Positions 11,500 to 23,101 of a stretch of 64,000 nt of DNA are shown here, one piece after another; the stretch's first letter is position 1; each line of letters begins with the position of its first letter. The stretch lies in NCBI RefSeq assembly GCF_005233515.1, contig NZ_QFZZ01000004.1, positions 258,644 to 322,643 on the forward strand. The letters are read 5' to 3'. A program made the translations under genes and the position numbers. The notes beneath the pieces are model-generated. The model had not been told where the DNA came from. It was given only the letters and a program-made list of their open reading frames with translations, and searched no databases. This DNA is from Pseudomonas sp. CFBP13508. Its GTDB lineage: Bacteria; Pseudomonadota; Gammaproteobacteria; Pseudomonadales; Pseudomonadaceae.

Positions 11500-11515
11500 T
11501 GGCACGAATGTCGCT
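11500..11515 (+). promoter_or_regulatory. Sigma-54 (-24/-12) promoter of the ABC importer operon
   Basis: TGGCACGAATGTCGCT matches the consensus TGGCACG-N4-TTGCW with one mismatch. The invariant GG (11501-11502) and GC (11513-11514) are separated by exactly 10 bases. It is 45 bases upstream of the first importer ATG, and a sigma-54 activator gene is divergent to it. Confidence 0.85.
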
Positions 11516-11560
11516 CTGTTGCTCCGGTCGCTTGACTCCAAAAATAACAAAGGCCGAGCC

Positions 11561-12655
11561 ATGTCACTCACCCTGGAGCACGTCAGCCGTACCGTCGAGG
11601 GCCAGATCTGGATCGACGATGCGTGCCTGAAATTCGAACCCGGATCCTTCAACGTTCTGCTCGGGCGCACCCTGTCCGGCAAGACCAGTCTCATGCGTCT
11701 GATGGCCGGTCTCGACAAGCCCGACAGCGGCCGCGTGTTGATGAACGGCGTCGACGTCACCCAGCGCCCGGTGCGGCTGCGCAACGTGTCGATGGTCTAT
11801 CAGCAGTTCATCAATTACCCGACCATGACGGTATTTGAGAACATCGCCTCGCCACTGCGTCAGGCCGGCATCTCGAAAGAGATCATCCACAGCAAGGTGC
11901 AGGAAACCGCACGCATGCTGCGCATCGAGAAGTTCTTGCAGCGCTATCCGCTGGAGCTCTCCGGTGGGCAGCAACAGCGCACGGCCATGGCCCGCGCGCT
12001 GGTCAAGGATGCTGAACTGATCCTCTTCGACGAGCCGCTGGTCAACCTCGACTACAAGCTGCGCGAAGAGCTGCGTCAGGAAATGCGCGAGCTGTTCAAG
12101 GCCCGCCACACCATCGCCATCTACGCCACCACCGAGCCCAACGAAGCGCTGGCCCTCGGCGGCACCACGACCATTCTTCACGAAGGCCGGGTGATCCAGA
12201 GCGGGCCGTCGACCGAGGTGTATCACCAGCCGCAATCGGTGCTCGCCGCTGAACTGTTCTCCGAACCACCGATCAACTTGATGCCGGGACGCATCGCCGG
12301 CAACGAAGTCAGCTTCGCCAATTTTGTGCACTTCCCGTTGAACGTCGATCTGCGCCCGGTAGGCGAGGGCGAGTTCCGCTTCGGCGTGCGCCCCAGCCAT
12401 ATCTCGCTGGTGCCGAGCAACGATGACGACCTCGAACTGGCGGTGACCGTCGAGGTCGCCGAAATCAGCGGTTCGGAAACCTTCCTGCATGTACGCAACG
12501 AGCACTTTCTGTTGGTGCTGCACTTGCCGGGTGTTCATGAATACGACGTCGATGCGCCGATCCGCATCTATATCCCGACCCACAAACTGTTCGTTTTCGA
12601 TGCGCAGGGCCGTCTGGTGCAAGCACCGGGCCGGCGTGTCGCGAGGGTTGCCTGA
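11561..12655 (+). CDS. ABC importer ATPase 1 (GlpS-like), switch His missing
   Basis: A cytoplasmic ATPase subunit of a carbohydrate/polyol importer, 364 residues, with an ABC domain followed by a MalK-type regulatory domain (about 250-350). Walker A is GRTLSGKT (35-42), the Q-loop is at Gln81, the signature is a normal LSGGQ (133-137), and Walker B LILFDE ends at Glu158. The switch region, normally VTHDQ, reads ATTEP (189-193), so Thr191 replaces the conserved histidine. The ATG at 11561 follows the sigma-54 promoter. Its stop overlaps the next ATG by one base (TGATG). The order ATPase-ATPase-permease-permease-DUF2160-binding protein matches the rhizobial glycerol importer GlpSTPQUV; the substrate here is inferred. 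Confidence 0.93.
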   Translation: MSLTLEHVSRTVEGQIWIDDACLKFEPGSFNVLLGRTLSGKTSLMRLMAGLDKPDSGRVLMNGVDVTQRPVRLRNVSMVYQQFINYPTMTVFENIASPLRQAGISKEIIHSKVQETARMLRIEKFLQRYPLELSGGQQQRTAMARALVKDAELILFDEPLVNLDYKLREELRQEMRELFKARHTIAIYATTEPNEALALGGTTTILHEGRVIQSGPSTEVYHQPQSVLAAELFSEPPINLMPGRIAGNEVSFANFVHFPLNVDLRPVGEGEFRFGVRPSHISLVPSNDDDLELAVTVEVAEISGSETFLHVRNEHFLLVLHLPGVHEYDVDAPIRIYIPTHKLFVFDAQGRLVQAPGRRVARVA

Positions 12656-13767
12656 TGGCCGAAATCCGTTTGCAGCACCTCGCCCACAGCTACAGCAAAA
12701 CCCCCAGTGGCGCGGAGGATTATGCGATCCGCGAGATGGATCACGTCTGGGAGCAGGGCGGCGCCTACGCCTTGCTCGGCCCGTCCGGTTGCGGCAAGTC
12801 GACCTTGCTCAACATCATTTCCGGCCTGCTCAGCCCGTCCCAGGGCCATGTGTTGTTCGACGGCAAAGCGGTCAACGACCTGACCCCGGAGAAGCGCAAC
12901 ATCGCCCAGGTTTTCCAGTTTCCGGTGGTCTACGACACCATGACCGTGTTCGACAACCTCGCCTTCCCGCTGCGAAACCAGGGCATGGCCGAGGCGAAAG
13001 TGCACAGCAAGGTGCAGGAAATTGCCGAAGTGCTCGATCTGCAGAATCTGCTGAGCAAAAAAGCGCGCAATCTCACCGCCGACGAAAAGCAGAAAGTCTC
13101 CATGGGCCGTGGCCTGGTGCGCGACGACGTCTCGGCAATCCTCTTCGATGAGCCGCTGACGGTGATCGACCCGCACCTGAAGTGGAAACTGCGGCGCAAG
13201 CTCAAGCAGATCCACGAGCAGTTCAATATCACCATGGTCTACGTCACCCACGATCAACTGGAAGCTTCGACGTTCGCCGACAAGATCGCGGTGATGTACG
13301 GCGGCCAGATCGTCCAGTTCGGTACGCCACGGGAATTGTTCGAGCGGCCGAGCCACACCTTTGTCGGCTATTTCATCGGCAGCCCGGGGATGAATCTGAT
13401 CGAGGTGCAGCCGCAGCCCGGTGGCGTCGGTTTCGCTTCGACGCACCTGCCGTTGTCCGACGCCTTGCAGCGCCATATCGAGCACGGCCAGTGGAAAAAT
13501 CTCAAGGTCGGCATCCGCCCGGAGTTCATTCATGTGTGGGACGAGCCGTTTGACGACGCCATGCAGGCCAAAGTCGTACACGTCGAAGACCTCGGCACCT
13601 ACAAAATCATGACTCTCAACCTCGACGGCGCGCCGTTGAAGGTGCGTCTGGCCGAAGACAAACCGGTGCCGCAGGGCACGGCTTACATCAGTTTTCCGGC
13701 GCAATGGCTGATGGTCTATGCCGACGAATTTCTCCTGGAAGTCAGCGACGAGGAGGTGCAGCCATGA
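12655..13767 (+). CDS. ABC importer ATPase 2 (GlpT-like ATPase), degenerate signature
   Basis: The second ATPase of the importer, 370 residues, with a C-terminal MalK-like regulatory domain. Walker A GPSGCGKST (42-50), the Q-loop (Gln88), Walker B ILFDEP (Glu166) and switch His199 in VTHDQ are all normal. The ABC signature, however, reads LTADEKQ (140-146) in place of LSGGQ, and the D-loop is LTVID rather than SNLD. These defects are complementary to those of the first ATPase, so the pair should form one canonical and one degenerate nucleotide site. The gene overlaps its upstream neighbour by one base and the downstream permease by four (ATGA). This GlpT is not the unrelated glycerol-3-phosphate permease of E. 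coli. Confidence 0.93.
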   Translation: MAEIRLQHLAHSYSKTPSGAEDYAIREMDHVWEQGGAYALLGPSGCGKSTLLNIISGLLSPSQGHVLFDGKAVNDLTPEKRNIAQVFQFPVVYDTMTVFDNLAFPLRNQGMAEAKVHSKVQEIAEVLDLQNLLSKKARNLTADEKQKVSMGRGLVRDDVSAILFDEPLTVIDPHLKWKLRRKLKQIHEQFNITMVYVTHDQLEASTFADKIAVMYGGQIVQFGTPRELFERPSHTFVGYFIGSPGMNLIEVQPQPGGVGFASTHLPLSDALQRHIEHGQWKNLKVGIRPEFIHVWDEPFDDAMQAKVVHVEDLGTYKIMTLNLDGAPLKVRLAEDKPVPQGTAYISFPAQWLMVYADEFLLEVSDEEVQP

Positions 13768-14630
13768 ACAAGGTGCAGAACAACAAGGCCTGGTGGCTGG
13801 TGCTGCCGGTGTTCCTGCTGGTGGCGTTCAGTGCGGTGATCCCGATGATGACCGTGGTCAACTATTCGGTGCAGGACATCTTCGACCAGTCCAGCCGCTA
13901 CTTCGTTGGCGCTGACTGGTACAAACAAGTGTTGCTTGATCCGCGCCTGCATGACTCGCTGCTGCGCCAGTTCATCTACTCGGCGTGCGTGCTGCTGATC
14001 GAAATCCCGCTGGGCATCGCCGTCGCGCTGACCATGCCGACCAAGGGCCGCTGGTCCTCGGTGGTGCTGATCATTCTGGCGATTCCGCTGCTGATTCCGT
14101 GGAACGTGGTCGGCACCATCTGGCAGATCTTCGGCCGCGCCGACATCGGCCTGCTCGGTTCCAGCCTCAACGCGATGGGCATCAGCTACAACTACGCGGC
14201 CAACACCATGGACGCCTGGGTGACGGTGCTGGTGATGGACGTCTGGCATTGGACTTCTCTGGTCGCGCTGCTGTGTTTCTCAGGCCTGCGGGCGATTCCC
14301 GACGTCTATTACCAGGCCGCGCGCATCGATCGCGCCTCGGCCTGGGCGGTGTTCCGCCACATTCAATTGCCCAAGCTGAAAAGCGTACTGCTGATCGCGG
14401 TGATGCTGCGCTTCATGGACAGTTTCATGATCTACACCGAGCCGTTCGTGCTCACCGGCGGCGGGCCGGGCAATGCCACGACCTTCCTCAGTCAGACGTT
14501 GACGCAGATGGCTGTAGGGCAATTCGACCTCGGTCCGGCAGCGGCGTTTTCGCTGGTGTACTTCCTGATCATCCTGTTGGTGTCGTGGCTGTTCTATACC
14601 GCCATGACGCACTCCGACGCCAACCGCTGA
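13764..14630 (+). CDS. ABC importer permease 1 (GlpP-like, MalF/UgpA type)
   Basis: An inner-membrane permease subunit of 288 residues with about six membrane segments. The EAA loop that docks on the ATPases is seen as YYQAARIDRASAWAVFRHIQ followed by LPKLK. The ATG at 13764 overlaps the ATPase stop by four bases and follows a strong AGGAGG (13751-13756). It is shorter than MalF and lacks its large periplasmic loop, as in UgpA-type permeases. It pairs with the next gene to form the membrane channel. Confidence 0.94.
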   Translation: MNKVQNNKAWWLVLPVFLLVAFSAVIPMMTVVNYSVQDIFDQSSRYFVGADWYKQVLLDPRLHDSLLRQFIYSACVLLIEIPLGIAVALTMPTKGRWSSVVLIILAIPLLIPWNVVGTIWQIFGRADIGLLGSSLNAMGISYNYAANTMDAWVTVLVMDVWHWTSLVALLCFSGLRAIPDVYYQAARIDRASAWAVFRHIQLPKLKSVLLIAVMLRFMDSFMIYTEPFVLTGGGPGNATTFLSQTLTQMAVGQFDLGPAAAFSLVYFLIILLVSWLFYTAMTHSDANR

Positions 14631-14639
14631 GGCCCGGCC

Positions 14640-15440
14640 ATGAGCAAGAAAAAGCTTATTCCGTTGCTGGTCTACATCCTGTTCCTGCTGGTGCCGATCT
14701 ACTGGCTGCTGAACATGTCGTTCAAGAGCAACACCGAAATCCTCGGCGGCCTGACGCTTTTCCCACAGGAATTCACGCTGGCGAACTACAAGGTGATCTT
14801 CACTGATCCGAGCTGGTACACCGGCTACTTGAACTCGCTGTATTACGTCAGCCTCAACACGGTGATTTCCCTGAGCGTGGCGTTACCGGCGGCTTACGCG
14901 TTTTCACGCTATCGTTTCCTCGGCGACAAGCATCTGTTCTTTTGGCTGCTGACCAATCGCATGGCGCCGCCGGCGGTGTTCTTGCTGCCGTTCTTTCAGT
15001 TGTATTCGTCGATCGGCCTGTTCGACACGCACATCGCCGTGGCTTTGGCGCACTGCCTGTTCAACGTGCCGCTGGCGGTGTGGATTCTCGAAGGTTTCAT
15101 GTCTGGCGTGCCCAAGGAGATAGACGAAACGGCCTACATCGACGGCTACAGTTTCCCCAAGTTCTTCGTGAAGATTTTCATCCCGTTGATCGGTTCCGGT
15201 ATCGGTGTCACGGCGTTTTTCTGCTTCATGTTTTCCTGGGTCGAGCTGCTGCTGGCGCGCACGCTGACTTCGGTCAACGCCAAGCCGATTGCGGCAGTGA
15301 TGACGCGCACGGTGTCGGCGTCGGGGATCGATTGGGGCGTGCTGGCAGCGGCGGGGGTGTTGACCATCCTGCCGGGCATGCTGGTGATCTGGTTTGTACG
15401 CAACCACGTGGCCAAGGGCTTTGCCCTCGGTCGAGTCTGA
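14640..15440 (+). CDS. ABC importer permease 2 (GlpQ-like, MalG/UgpE type)
   Basis: The second permease subunit, 266 residues and about six membrane segments. Its EAA loop reads EIDETAYIDGYSFPKFFVKI followed by FIPLIGSG. It starts nine bases after the first permease and would dimerise with it. Permeases of the CUT1 class use ATPases with MalK-like C-terminal domains, as found two genes upstream. Confidence 0.94.
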   Translation: MSKKKLIPLLVYILFLLVPIYWLLNMSFKSNTEILGGLTLFPQEFTLANYKVIFTDPSWYTGYLNSLYYVSLNTVISLSVALPAAYAFSRYRFLGDKHLFFWLLTNRMAPPAVFLLPFFQLYSSIGLFDTHIAVALAHCLFNVPLAVWILEGFMSGVPKEIDETAYIDGYSFPKFFVKIFIPLIGSGIGVTAFFCFMFSWVELLLARTLTSVNAKPIAAVMTRTVSASGIDWGVLAAAGVLTILPGMLVIWFVRNHVAKGFALGRV

Positions 15441-15447
15441 GGAACTG

Positions 15448-15723
15448 ATGATGGAATGGATGAGCTGGACGACACCGACCGCCGCGTTCTTCATCGGCAT
15501 CGGTCTGATTCTGGTGGGCATGACCACCTGGGAATTGCGCTCGCCGAGCATTCTGCGGCGCGGGTTTCTGCCGATTGCCACCACCCGTGGCGATCGCTTG
15601 TTTATCGGTCTTCTCGGCAGCGCCTACCTGCATTTGCTGGTAATCGGCGTCACCGACTGGAGCATCTGGGTAGCGTCCGCGTTGTCCCTGGTGTGGCTGT
15701 TGGCTGTGATGCGTTGGGGCTAG
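15448..15723 (+). CDS. Small membrane protein, DUF2160 family (GlpU-like)
   Basis: A 91-residue membrane protein with about three hydrophobic segments (about 10-28, 50-68 and 72-88). I recognise it as the DUF2160 protein that accompanies GlpSTPQUV-type importers; its role is unknown, perhaps an accessory transport subunit. Two adjacent ATG codons (15448 and 15451) follow TGAGGA at 15438-15443, so the start could be one residue later. It lies between the permease and binding-protein genes in the same orientation. Confidence 0.88.
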   Translation: MMEWMSWTTPTAAFFIGIGLILVGMTTWELRSPSILRRGFLPIATTRGDRLFIGLLGSAYLHLLVIGVTDWSIWVASALSLVWLLAVMRWG

Positions 15724-15770
15724 TCGAATCGTTCGGCAACGCGGCTCCACAACTTAAACAGGAGGTCTCT

Positions 15771-17513
<1,743 letters not shown>

Positions 17514-17534
17514 TATTGGAAATGTGAGAAGCGA

Positions 17535-17561
17535 ACGGCACCGGAAGGTGCCGTTTTTTTT
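17535..17561 (+). terminator. Rho-independent terminator of the importer operon
   Basis: Stem ACGGCACC / GGTGCCGT with a GGAA loop and a run of eight or nine T, 21 bases after the binding-protein stop. Confidence 0.92.
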
Positions 17562-17576
17562 GCTGCCTGATCTGCC

Positions 17577-17735
17577 GCTTTCGCGAGCAGGCTCGCTCGC
17601 ACAGGGATTTTGGGTGCCACCGATCTTGAGTAGCATTGATCCAATGTGGGAGCGAGCCTGCTCGCGAAAGCGCTGGGTCAGACGGCGGATTTTCAACTGA
17701 CATGACACCATCGCGAGCAGGCTCACTCCTACAAG
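17577..17735. repeat. Cluster of three REP half-elements
   Basis: A reverse half at about 17577-17605 is followed by a forward half at 17644-17672 and a diverged reverse half (…GGCTCACTCCTACA) at 17709-17735. The last two form a REPIN; the first is a single extra half. A more degenerate palindrome (GGGCATGCCC) lies near 17783-17793. The whole 17514-17896 gap between the convergent importer and nuo operons contains only these repeats and two terminators. Confidence 0.85.
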
Positions 17736-17842
17736 AGTTTGCGATGAACCCGGGTTTATGGGCGACACAAAAACCTTTGGAAGCGGGCATGCCCGCGATG
17801 AGGGCAGCACAAACTCCGGCGATATCGACTTCTGCTACAAAC

Positions 17843-17870
17843 AAAAAACGGCACCCGAAGGTGCCGTTTT
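17843..17870 (-). terminator. Rho-independent terminator of the nuo operon
   Basis: On the minus strand the stem ACGGCACC / GGTGCCGT with loop TTCG is followed by T6, 26 bases beyond the nuoN stop. The stem sequence equals that of the importer terminator facing it. Confidence 0.88.
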
Positions 17871-17896
17871 CATTTCCAGCCAGATCAGCCGAGCAA

Positions 17897-19360
17897 TCAG
17901 CCCGCCAGACCCGCCTGCTGTACCAGCACCAGCAATGGCTGCGGGTACACGCCCAGGAAGAATGCGACCAGGGCGATGGCCAGCAGCATCACGCCGCCTG
18001 CCTTCTGTTCCCAGTGCAGCTGGGCGTCGTGGCGACGCAGGTTAGGCTCGATCAGGTACAGGGTGACCATCACGCGCAGGTAGTAGAAAACGCCGATGGC
18101 GCTGCCCAGTACCAGTGCGCCGACCAGCCACCACTGACGCGTTTCAACGCCGCTGGCGATGATGTAGAACTTGCCGATAAAGCCGGCGGTCAGCGGGATG
18201 CCGGCCAGGGACAGCATCATTACGGTCAGCACGGCAGTCAGGTACGGACGGCGCCAGAACAGGCCGCGGTACTCGTACAGCGCGTCAGCGTCGCGGCCGT
18301 TGTACGGCGAGGACATCAGGGTGATCACGCCGAACGCGCCGAGGCTGGTGATGACATAAGTCACCAGATAGACGCCGATGGCTTCCACCGCCAGACCCTT
18401 GCTCGCCACCAGCGCGATCAGCAGATAGCCGAAGTGCGCAATCGACGAGTAACCGAGCAGACGCTTGAGGTTGCTCTGGGTCAGGGCCAGCAGGTTACCG
18501 AACAGGATCGAGGCGACCGCAATCACGCTGAGCACATCGCTGAGCACACCACTGCTGGCAGCAGGGGAGATCTGGAACAGACGCACCATCACCGCAAACA
18601 CTGCGACCTTCGAAGCGGTAGCGAGGAACGCCGCCACCGGTGCCGGAGCACCTTCGTAGACGTCCGGCGTCCACAGGTGGAACGGTACCAGCGACAGCTT
18701 GAACGCCAGACCGATCAGCATCATGCCCAGGCCCAGTTGCGCCAGCGGGCTTGGCAGGCCGGTCGCGGCCAGGGCCTGACCGATGCCGACGAAGCTCAGC
18801 GAACCGGCGTCGGCGTAGAGCAGCGCCATACCGAACAGCAGGAACGCGGAACCGGCAGCCGACAGCACCATGTACTTGATGCCGGCTTCCAGCGAACGCT
18901 TGTTGAAGAAGGCGTATGCCACCAGACCGTAGACCGGTACCGACAGCAGTTCCAGGCCAATGAACAAACCGGCCAGGTGCTGCGCGCTGACCAGGACCAG
19001 ACCACCGGCGGCGGCCATCAGGATCAGCAGATACAGTTCTTCGCGGTTGCCCGGGTAACCCGAACCGCCATCACCGAGATAGGCGTGGGCGAGGGTGACG
19101 CAGGCGAGGGTGGCGACCAGGATCATCGCCATGTACAGGCAGGCGAAGGCATCGATCTGCAGCAACGGGGTCACGGCCAGAGGCGCGACTTTCAACGCAG
19201 GCAGGATCGACAGCAGGGCCAGGTTCAGACCCGCCACCGAAATCAGGAAGGTCTGCGAGTGGTTGCGGCGCCAGGCGATTGCCAGCATCACCACGATAAT
19301 GGTGAGGCTGGTGATCAACAGTGGCGCAAGCGCAATAAAGTGTTGAATCGTGAATTCCAT
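17897..19360 (-). CDS. nuoN: NADH-quinone oxidoreductase subunit N
   Basis: An antiporter-like membrane subunit of complex I that takes part in proton pumping. The start at 19360 ([15 protein letters not shown]) gives 487 residues, the usual size; the frame is open further upstream but runs into nuoM. It has about 14 hydrophobic segments, and conserved LGIG-type and [20 protein letters not shown] segments carry the channel Lys and the conserved His/Trp. It is the last gene of the nuo operon, 7 bases after nuoM, and a terminator follows. Confidence 0.96.
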   Translation of the reverse strand: MEFTIQHFIALAPLLITSLTIIVVMLAIAWRRNHSQTFLISVAGLNLALLSILPALKVAPLAVTPLLQIDAFACLYMAMILVATLACVTLAHAYLGDGGSGYPGNREELYLLILMAAAGGLVLVSAQHLAGLFIGLELLSVPVYGLVAYAFFNKRSLEAGIKYMVLSAAGSAFLLFGMALLYADAGSLSFVGIGQALAATGLPSPLAQLGLGMMLIGLAFKLSLVPFHLWTPDVYEGAPAPVAAFLATASKVAVFAVMVRLFQISPAASSGVLSDVLSVIAVASILFGNLLALTQSNLKRLLGYSSIAHFGYLLIALVASKGLAVEAIGVYLVTYVITSLGAFGVITLMSSPYNGRDADALYEYRGLFWRRPYLTAVLTVMMLSLAGIPLTAGFIGKFYIIASGVETRQWWLVGALVLGSAIGVFYYLRVMVTLYLIEPNLRRHDAQLHWEQKAGGVMLLAIALVAFFLGVYPQPLLVLVQQAGLAG

Positions 19361-19367
19361 AGCGCTC

Positions 19368-20900
19368 TTACCGGGCCGAAGCGAGTTGAGAGAAGGCGGT
19401 GCCGAGCCACTGCTGCACGCCATGCATGGTGGCGGCAGAGGTGTCGAGGAACGGTTGCGGGTAGACGCCGAGGTAAATCAGCAGCACCGCCAGACCGAGC
19501 ACCATGATCAGTTCGCGCGCGTCCATGCCGTGCAGCACCGCGTCGGATTTCGACGGGCCGAAATAGGCACGGTGGATCATGATCAGCGAGTAGACCGAAC
19601 CGAACACCAGACCGGAAGTGGCAATCGCCGTGACCCATGGAGCGCTGGCGAAGGAGCCGATCAGGATCAGGAATTCGCCGACAAAGTTACCGGTGCCCGG
19701 CAAGCCCAGCGACGCCGCAGCGAAGAACAGGCTGATGGCCGGCAGGTAAGCGATACGCGACCACAGACCGCCCATCTCACGCATGTCCCGAGTGTGCAGA
19801 CGCTCGTACAACTGACCGCTGAGGATAAACAGTGCCGCTGCCGACAGACCGTGTGCCAGCATCTGGATCACTGCGCCTTGCAGCGCCAGTTGGCTGCCGG
19901 AGTAGATACCGATCAACACGAAGCCCATGTGGGAAACGGAAGAGAAGGCAATCAGACGCTTGATGTCGGTTTGTGCGAACGCCAGGAACGCGCCGTAGAA
20001 GATCCCGATCAGACCGAGGGTCATGGCGATCGGCGCGAACTCCGCCGAAGCGTTCGGGAACAGCGGCAGGGCGAAACGCAGCAGGCCGTAGGCCGCGGTT
20101 TTCAGCAGGATACCGGCGAGGTCGACGGAACCGGCAGTCGGCGCCTGGGCGTGAGCATCAGGCAGCCAGGAGTGGAACGGTACGACGGGCAGCTTGACCG
20201 CGAAAGCGATGAAGAAGCCGAGCATCAGAATGTACTCGGTGGTCATCGACATCTTGGTTTTCAACAGGTCGGCGTAGTTGAAGGTGATCACGCCGGTATT
20301 GTTGAAGTTGACCAGCACCAGACCGAGGATCGCCACCAGCATGATCAGGCCGGACGCCTGAGTGAAGATGAAGAACTTGGTCGCTGCGTAGATCCGGGTT
20401 TTCTTGCCGTCCGAAGAACTGTGACCCCAGAGCGCGATGAGGAAGTACATCGGCACCAGCATCATTTCCCAGAAGAAGAAGAACATGAACAGGTCGAGGG
20501 CGAGGAACACGCCGACCACACCGCCCAGGATCCACATCAGGTTCAGGTGGAAGAAGCCAACGTGACGTTGGATTTCTTTCCACGAGCAGAGTACCGAGAG
20601 GATACCCAGCAGGCCGGTCAGCAGGATCATCAACAGCGACAGGCCGTCGAGGGCCAGGTGCACGTTGATGCCGAAACGCTGGATCCAGACATGCTTGAAC
20701 TCAAGCGCCCAGGTCGGATCGGCGCCCGGCGCCGGTGCGAATGAATAGTCACCGTGGGCCCACAGCCAGAGGCCGAGCGCGAGTTCCAGGGTCATGGTCA
20801 ACAGCGCAATCCAGCGCGGGAGGGTAGCGCCGAAGCGCTCACCCATCCAGCACAGCAGGCCGCCGATGAAGGGGATCAGGATTAGCCAAGGCAGAATCAT
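19368..20900 (-). CDS. nuoM: NADH-quinone oxidoreductase subunit M
   Basis: An antiporter-like proton-pumping subunit of complex I, 510 residues and about 14 membrane segments. Typical segments are [14 protein letters not shown] (with the key Glu of TM5) and [20 protein letters not shown] with the channel Lys. It lies between nuoL and nuoN with short gaps, as in other Pseudomonas. Confidence 0.96.
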   Translation of the reverse strand: MILPWLILIPFIGGLLCWMGERFGATLPRWIALLTMTLELALGLWLWAHGDYSFAPAPGADPTWALEFKHVWIQRFGINVHLALDGLSLLMILLTGLLGILSVLCSWKEIQRHVGFFHLNLMWILGGVVGVFLALDLFMFFFFWEMMLVPMYFLIALWGHSSSDGKKTRIYAATKFFIFTQASGLIMLVAILGLVLVNFNNTGVITFNYADLLKTKMSMTTEYILMLGFFIAFAVKLPVVPFHSWLPDAHAQAPTAGSVDLAGILLKTAAYGLLRFALPLFPNASAEFAPIAMTLGLIGIFYGAFLAFAQTDIKRLIAFSSVSHMGFVLIGIYSGSQLALQGAVIQMLAHGLSAAALFILSGQLYERLHTRDMREMGGLWSRIAYLPAISLFFAAASLGLPGTGNFVGEFLILIGSFASAPWVTAIATSGLVFGSVYSLIMIHRAYFGPSKSDAVLHGMDARELIMVLGLAVLLIYLGVYPQPFLDTSAATMHGVQQWLGTAFSQLASAR

Positions 20901-20939
20901 GACGGGCTCGTTTCCTTTCGCAAATTCGCAAGGTTCATA

Positions 20940-22793
20940 TCAGACCGCTACCAGCACGATGGCGCCGATCACCAGCACGGCACCAGCAGCCATCGAGGCG
21001 GCGTACCAACGCAGTTGACCGGTCTCGGTGCGGCTCAGGGCAGTGTGACCACCCTTGGCCATACGCGGGATCAGACCGATGGTCTGGTCGAGCGGGTCTT
21101 TGCGCAGTACATGGCTGATCGCAAGGTACGGCTTGACGAACAGTTTGTCGTAGATCCAGTCGAAGCCCCAGGCAGCGAACCACCAGGCCGAAAGGAAACG
21201 GCCGATGCCGCTGTTGGCGATCGCCGTGACGAAGCGACGCTTGCCGAGGAACAGCAGCGCTGCCAGCAGGATACCGGCCAGGGCGATGGCGCCCGAGGCG
21301 ATTTCCAGACTGTGCTTGGCCTCGCCACCGGCATGCCCGACGCTTTGCGGCAGTACGCCGTGCAGCGGCGGCACGATCATCGCGCCGACGAAAGTCGACA
21401 GCACGATCAGTACCGACAGAGGCAGCCAATGGGCAATGCCGTGGCCGGCGTGGGCTTCGGTCTTGGCTTCACCGTGGAACGCGATGAAGATCAGGCGGAA
21501 GGTATACAGCGACGTCATGAACGCACCCACCAGACCTGCGTAAAGCAGACCCTGGTTGCCGCTGGCGAACGCTTCCCAGAGGATTTCGTCCTTGGAGTAG
21601 AAGCCTGCGGTGACCAGTGGCAGAGCGGCCAGCGCAGCACCACCGACGATGAAGCTGGCGTAGGCCAGTGGCAGTTTCTTCCACAGACCGCCCATCTTGA
21701 AGATGTTCTGCTCGTGGTGGCAGGCAACGATCACCGCACCGGAAGCAAGGAACAGCAGGGCCTTGAAGAAGGCGTGGGTCATCAGGTGGAAGATCGCGCC
21801 TTCCCAGGCACCAACGCCCAGCGCCAGGAACATGTAACCGATCTGGCTCATGGTCGAATAGGCGAGGATACGTTTGATGTCGGTCTGCACCAGCGCGGCA
21901 AAACCGGCCAGTACCAGGGTCACGCCACCGACGATGCCGACGAGGTGCAGGATGTCCGGCGCCAAGGCGAACAGACCATGGGTACGGGCGATCAGGTAGA
22001 CACCGGCGGTGACCATGGTCGCGGCGTGGATCAGTGCCGAAACCGGGGTAGGGCCGGCCATCGCATCCGCGAGCCAGGTTTGCAGCGGCAGTTGCGCCGA
22101 TTTACCGACAGCACCGCCGAGCAGCATCAGGGTTGCCAGAACGATCCAGAAGTCACCGACCTTGAAGTGCTCCGGCGCACGTACCAGCAGTTCCTGGACG
22201 TTCAGCGTGCCCAGTTGCTGGAACAGGATGAACAGGCCGATGGCCATGAACACGTCGCCGATGCGGGTGACGATGAAAGCTTTGAGTGCGGCGTTACCGT
22301 TGTTGCGGTTGCTGTAGTAGAAACCGATCAACAGGTACGAGCACAGGCCCACGCCTTCCCAACCGAAGTAGATGAACAGCAGGTTATCGCCGAGGATCAG
22401 GAACAGCATGCTGGCGATGAACAGGTTGGTGTACGAGAAGAAGCGCGAGTAACCGTCTTCGCCACGCATGTACCAGGACGCGAACAGGTGGATCAGGAAG
22501 CCGACGCCGACGACCACACCGAGCATGGTCACCGAGAGGCCATCCAGATACAGCGCGAAGTTCGGCTGGAAACCTTCCACCGACATCCAGCGCCACAGCA
22601 CCTGGGTGTACACGCCACCCTCCGGCGGTGCGACGTTGAATTGCCAGATCACGTAAGCGGTGACGATGGCCGACAGGCCGATCGAACCGACACCGATCAG
22701 CGCCGAGAGGTTTTCCGAGAAGCGGCCGCGCGAGAACGACAGCAACAGGAACCCGATCAGAGGGAATACGAAAGTCAGAAAGAGTAGGTTCAT
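20940..22793 (-). CDS. nuoL: NADH-quinone oxidoreductase subunit L
   Basis: The distal antiporter-like subunit of complex I, 617 residues. It has about 16 membrane segments plus the long lateral helix at the C-terminal side. The motif [20 protein letters not shown] (with [18 protein letters not shown] next) is diagnostic. Its ATG overlaps the nuoK stop (ATGA), indicating coupled translation. Confidence 0.96.
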
Positions 22794-23098
22794 CCGCGCA
22801 TCTCACTGGCAGCGTCGATATCGAGCGTGTGGAAGCGGCGATACAGTTGCAGCAGGATCGCCAGGCCAATACTGGCCTCGGCCGCTGCAAGGCTGATCAC
22901 CAGGATGAACATGATCTGTCCATCCGGCTGCGCCCAGCGGGCGCCCGCGACGATGAAGGCCAGGGCAGAGGCGTTCATCATCACTTCCAGACTCATCAAC
23001 ACGAACAAAATGTTGCGGCGGACCATCAGGCCGACCAGACCAAGGCAGAACAGGATGCCGGCGACGGCCAATCCATGTTCGAGAGGGATAGCAGGCAT
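22790..23098 (-). CDS. nuoK: NADH-quinone oxidoreductase subunit K
   Basis: A small membrane subunit (102 residues, three helices) of the complex I proton pathway. The conserved glutamates lie in [19 protein letters not shown] and [16 protein letters not shown] precedes the ATG. It lies 3 bases after nuoJ and overlaps nuoL by four. Confidence 0.96.
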
Positions 23099-23101
23099 GT
23101 C

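Noticed and set aside
17636..19507. Long plus-strand open frame over REPs and nuoN/nuoM
   Set aside because: It starts in a REP and runs antisense through two complex I genes, and its product is rich in Gln/His/Arg, as expected for a shadow frame.
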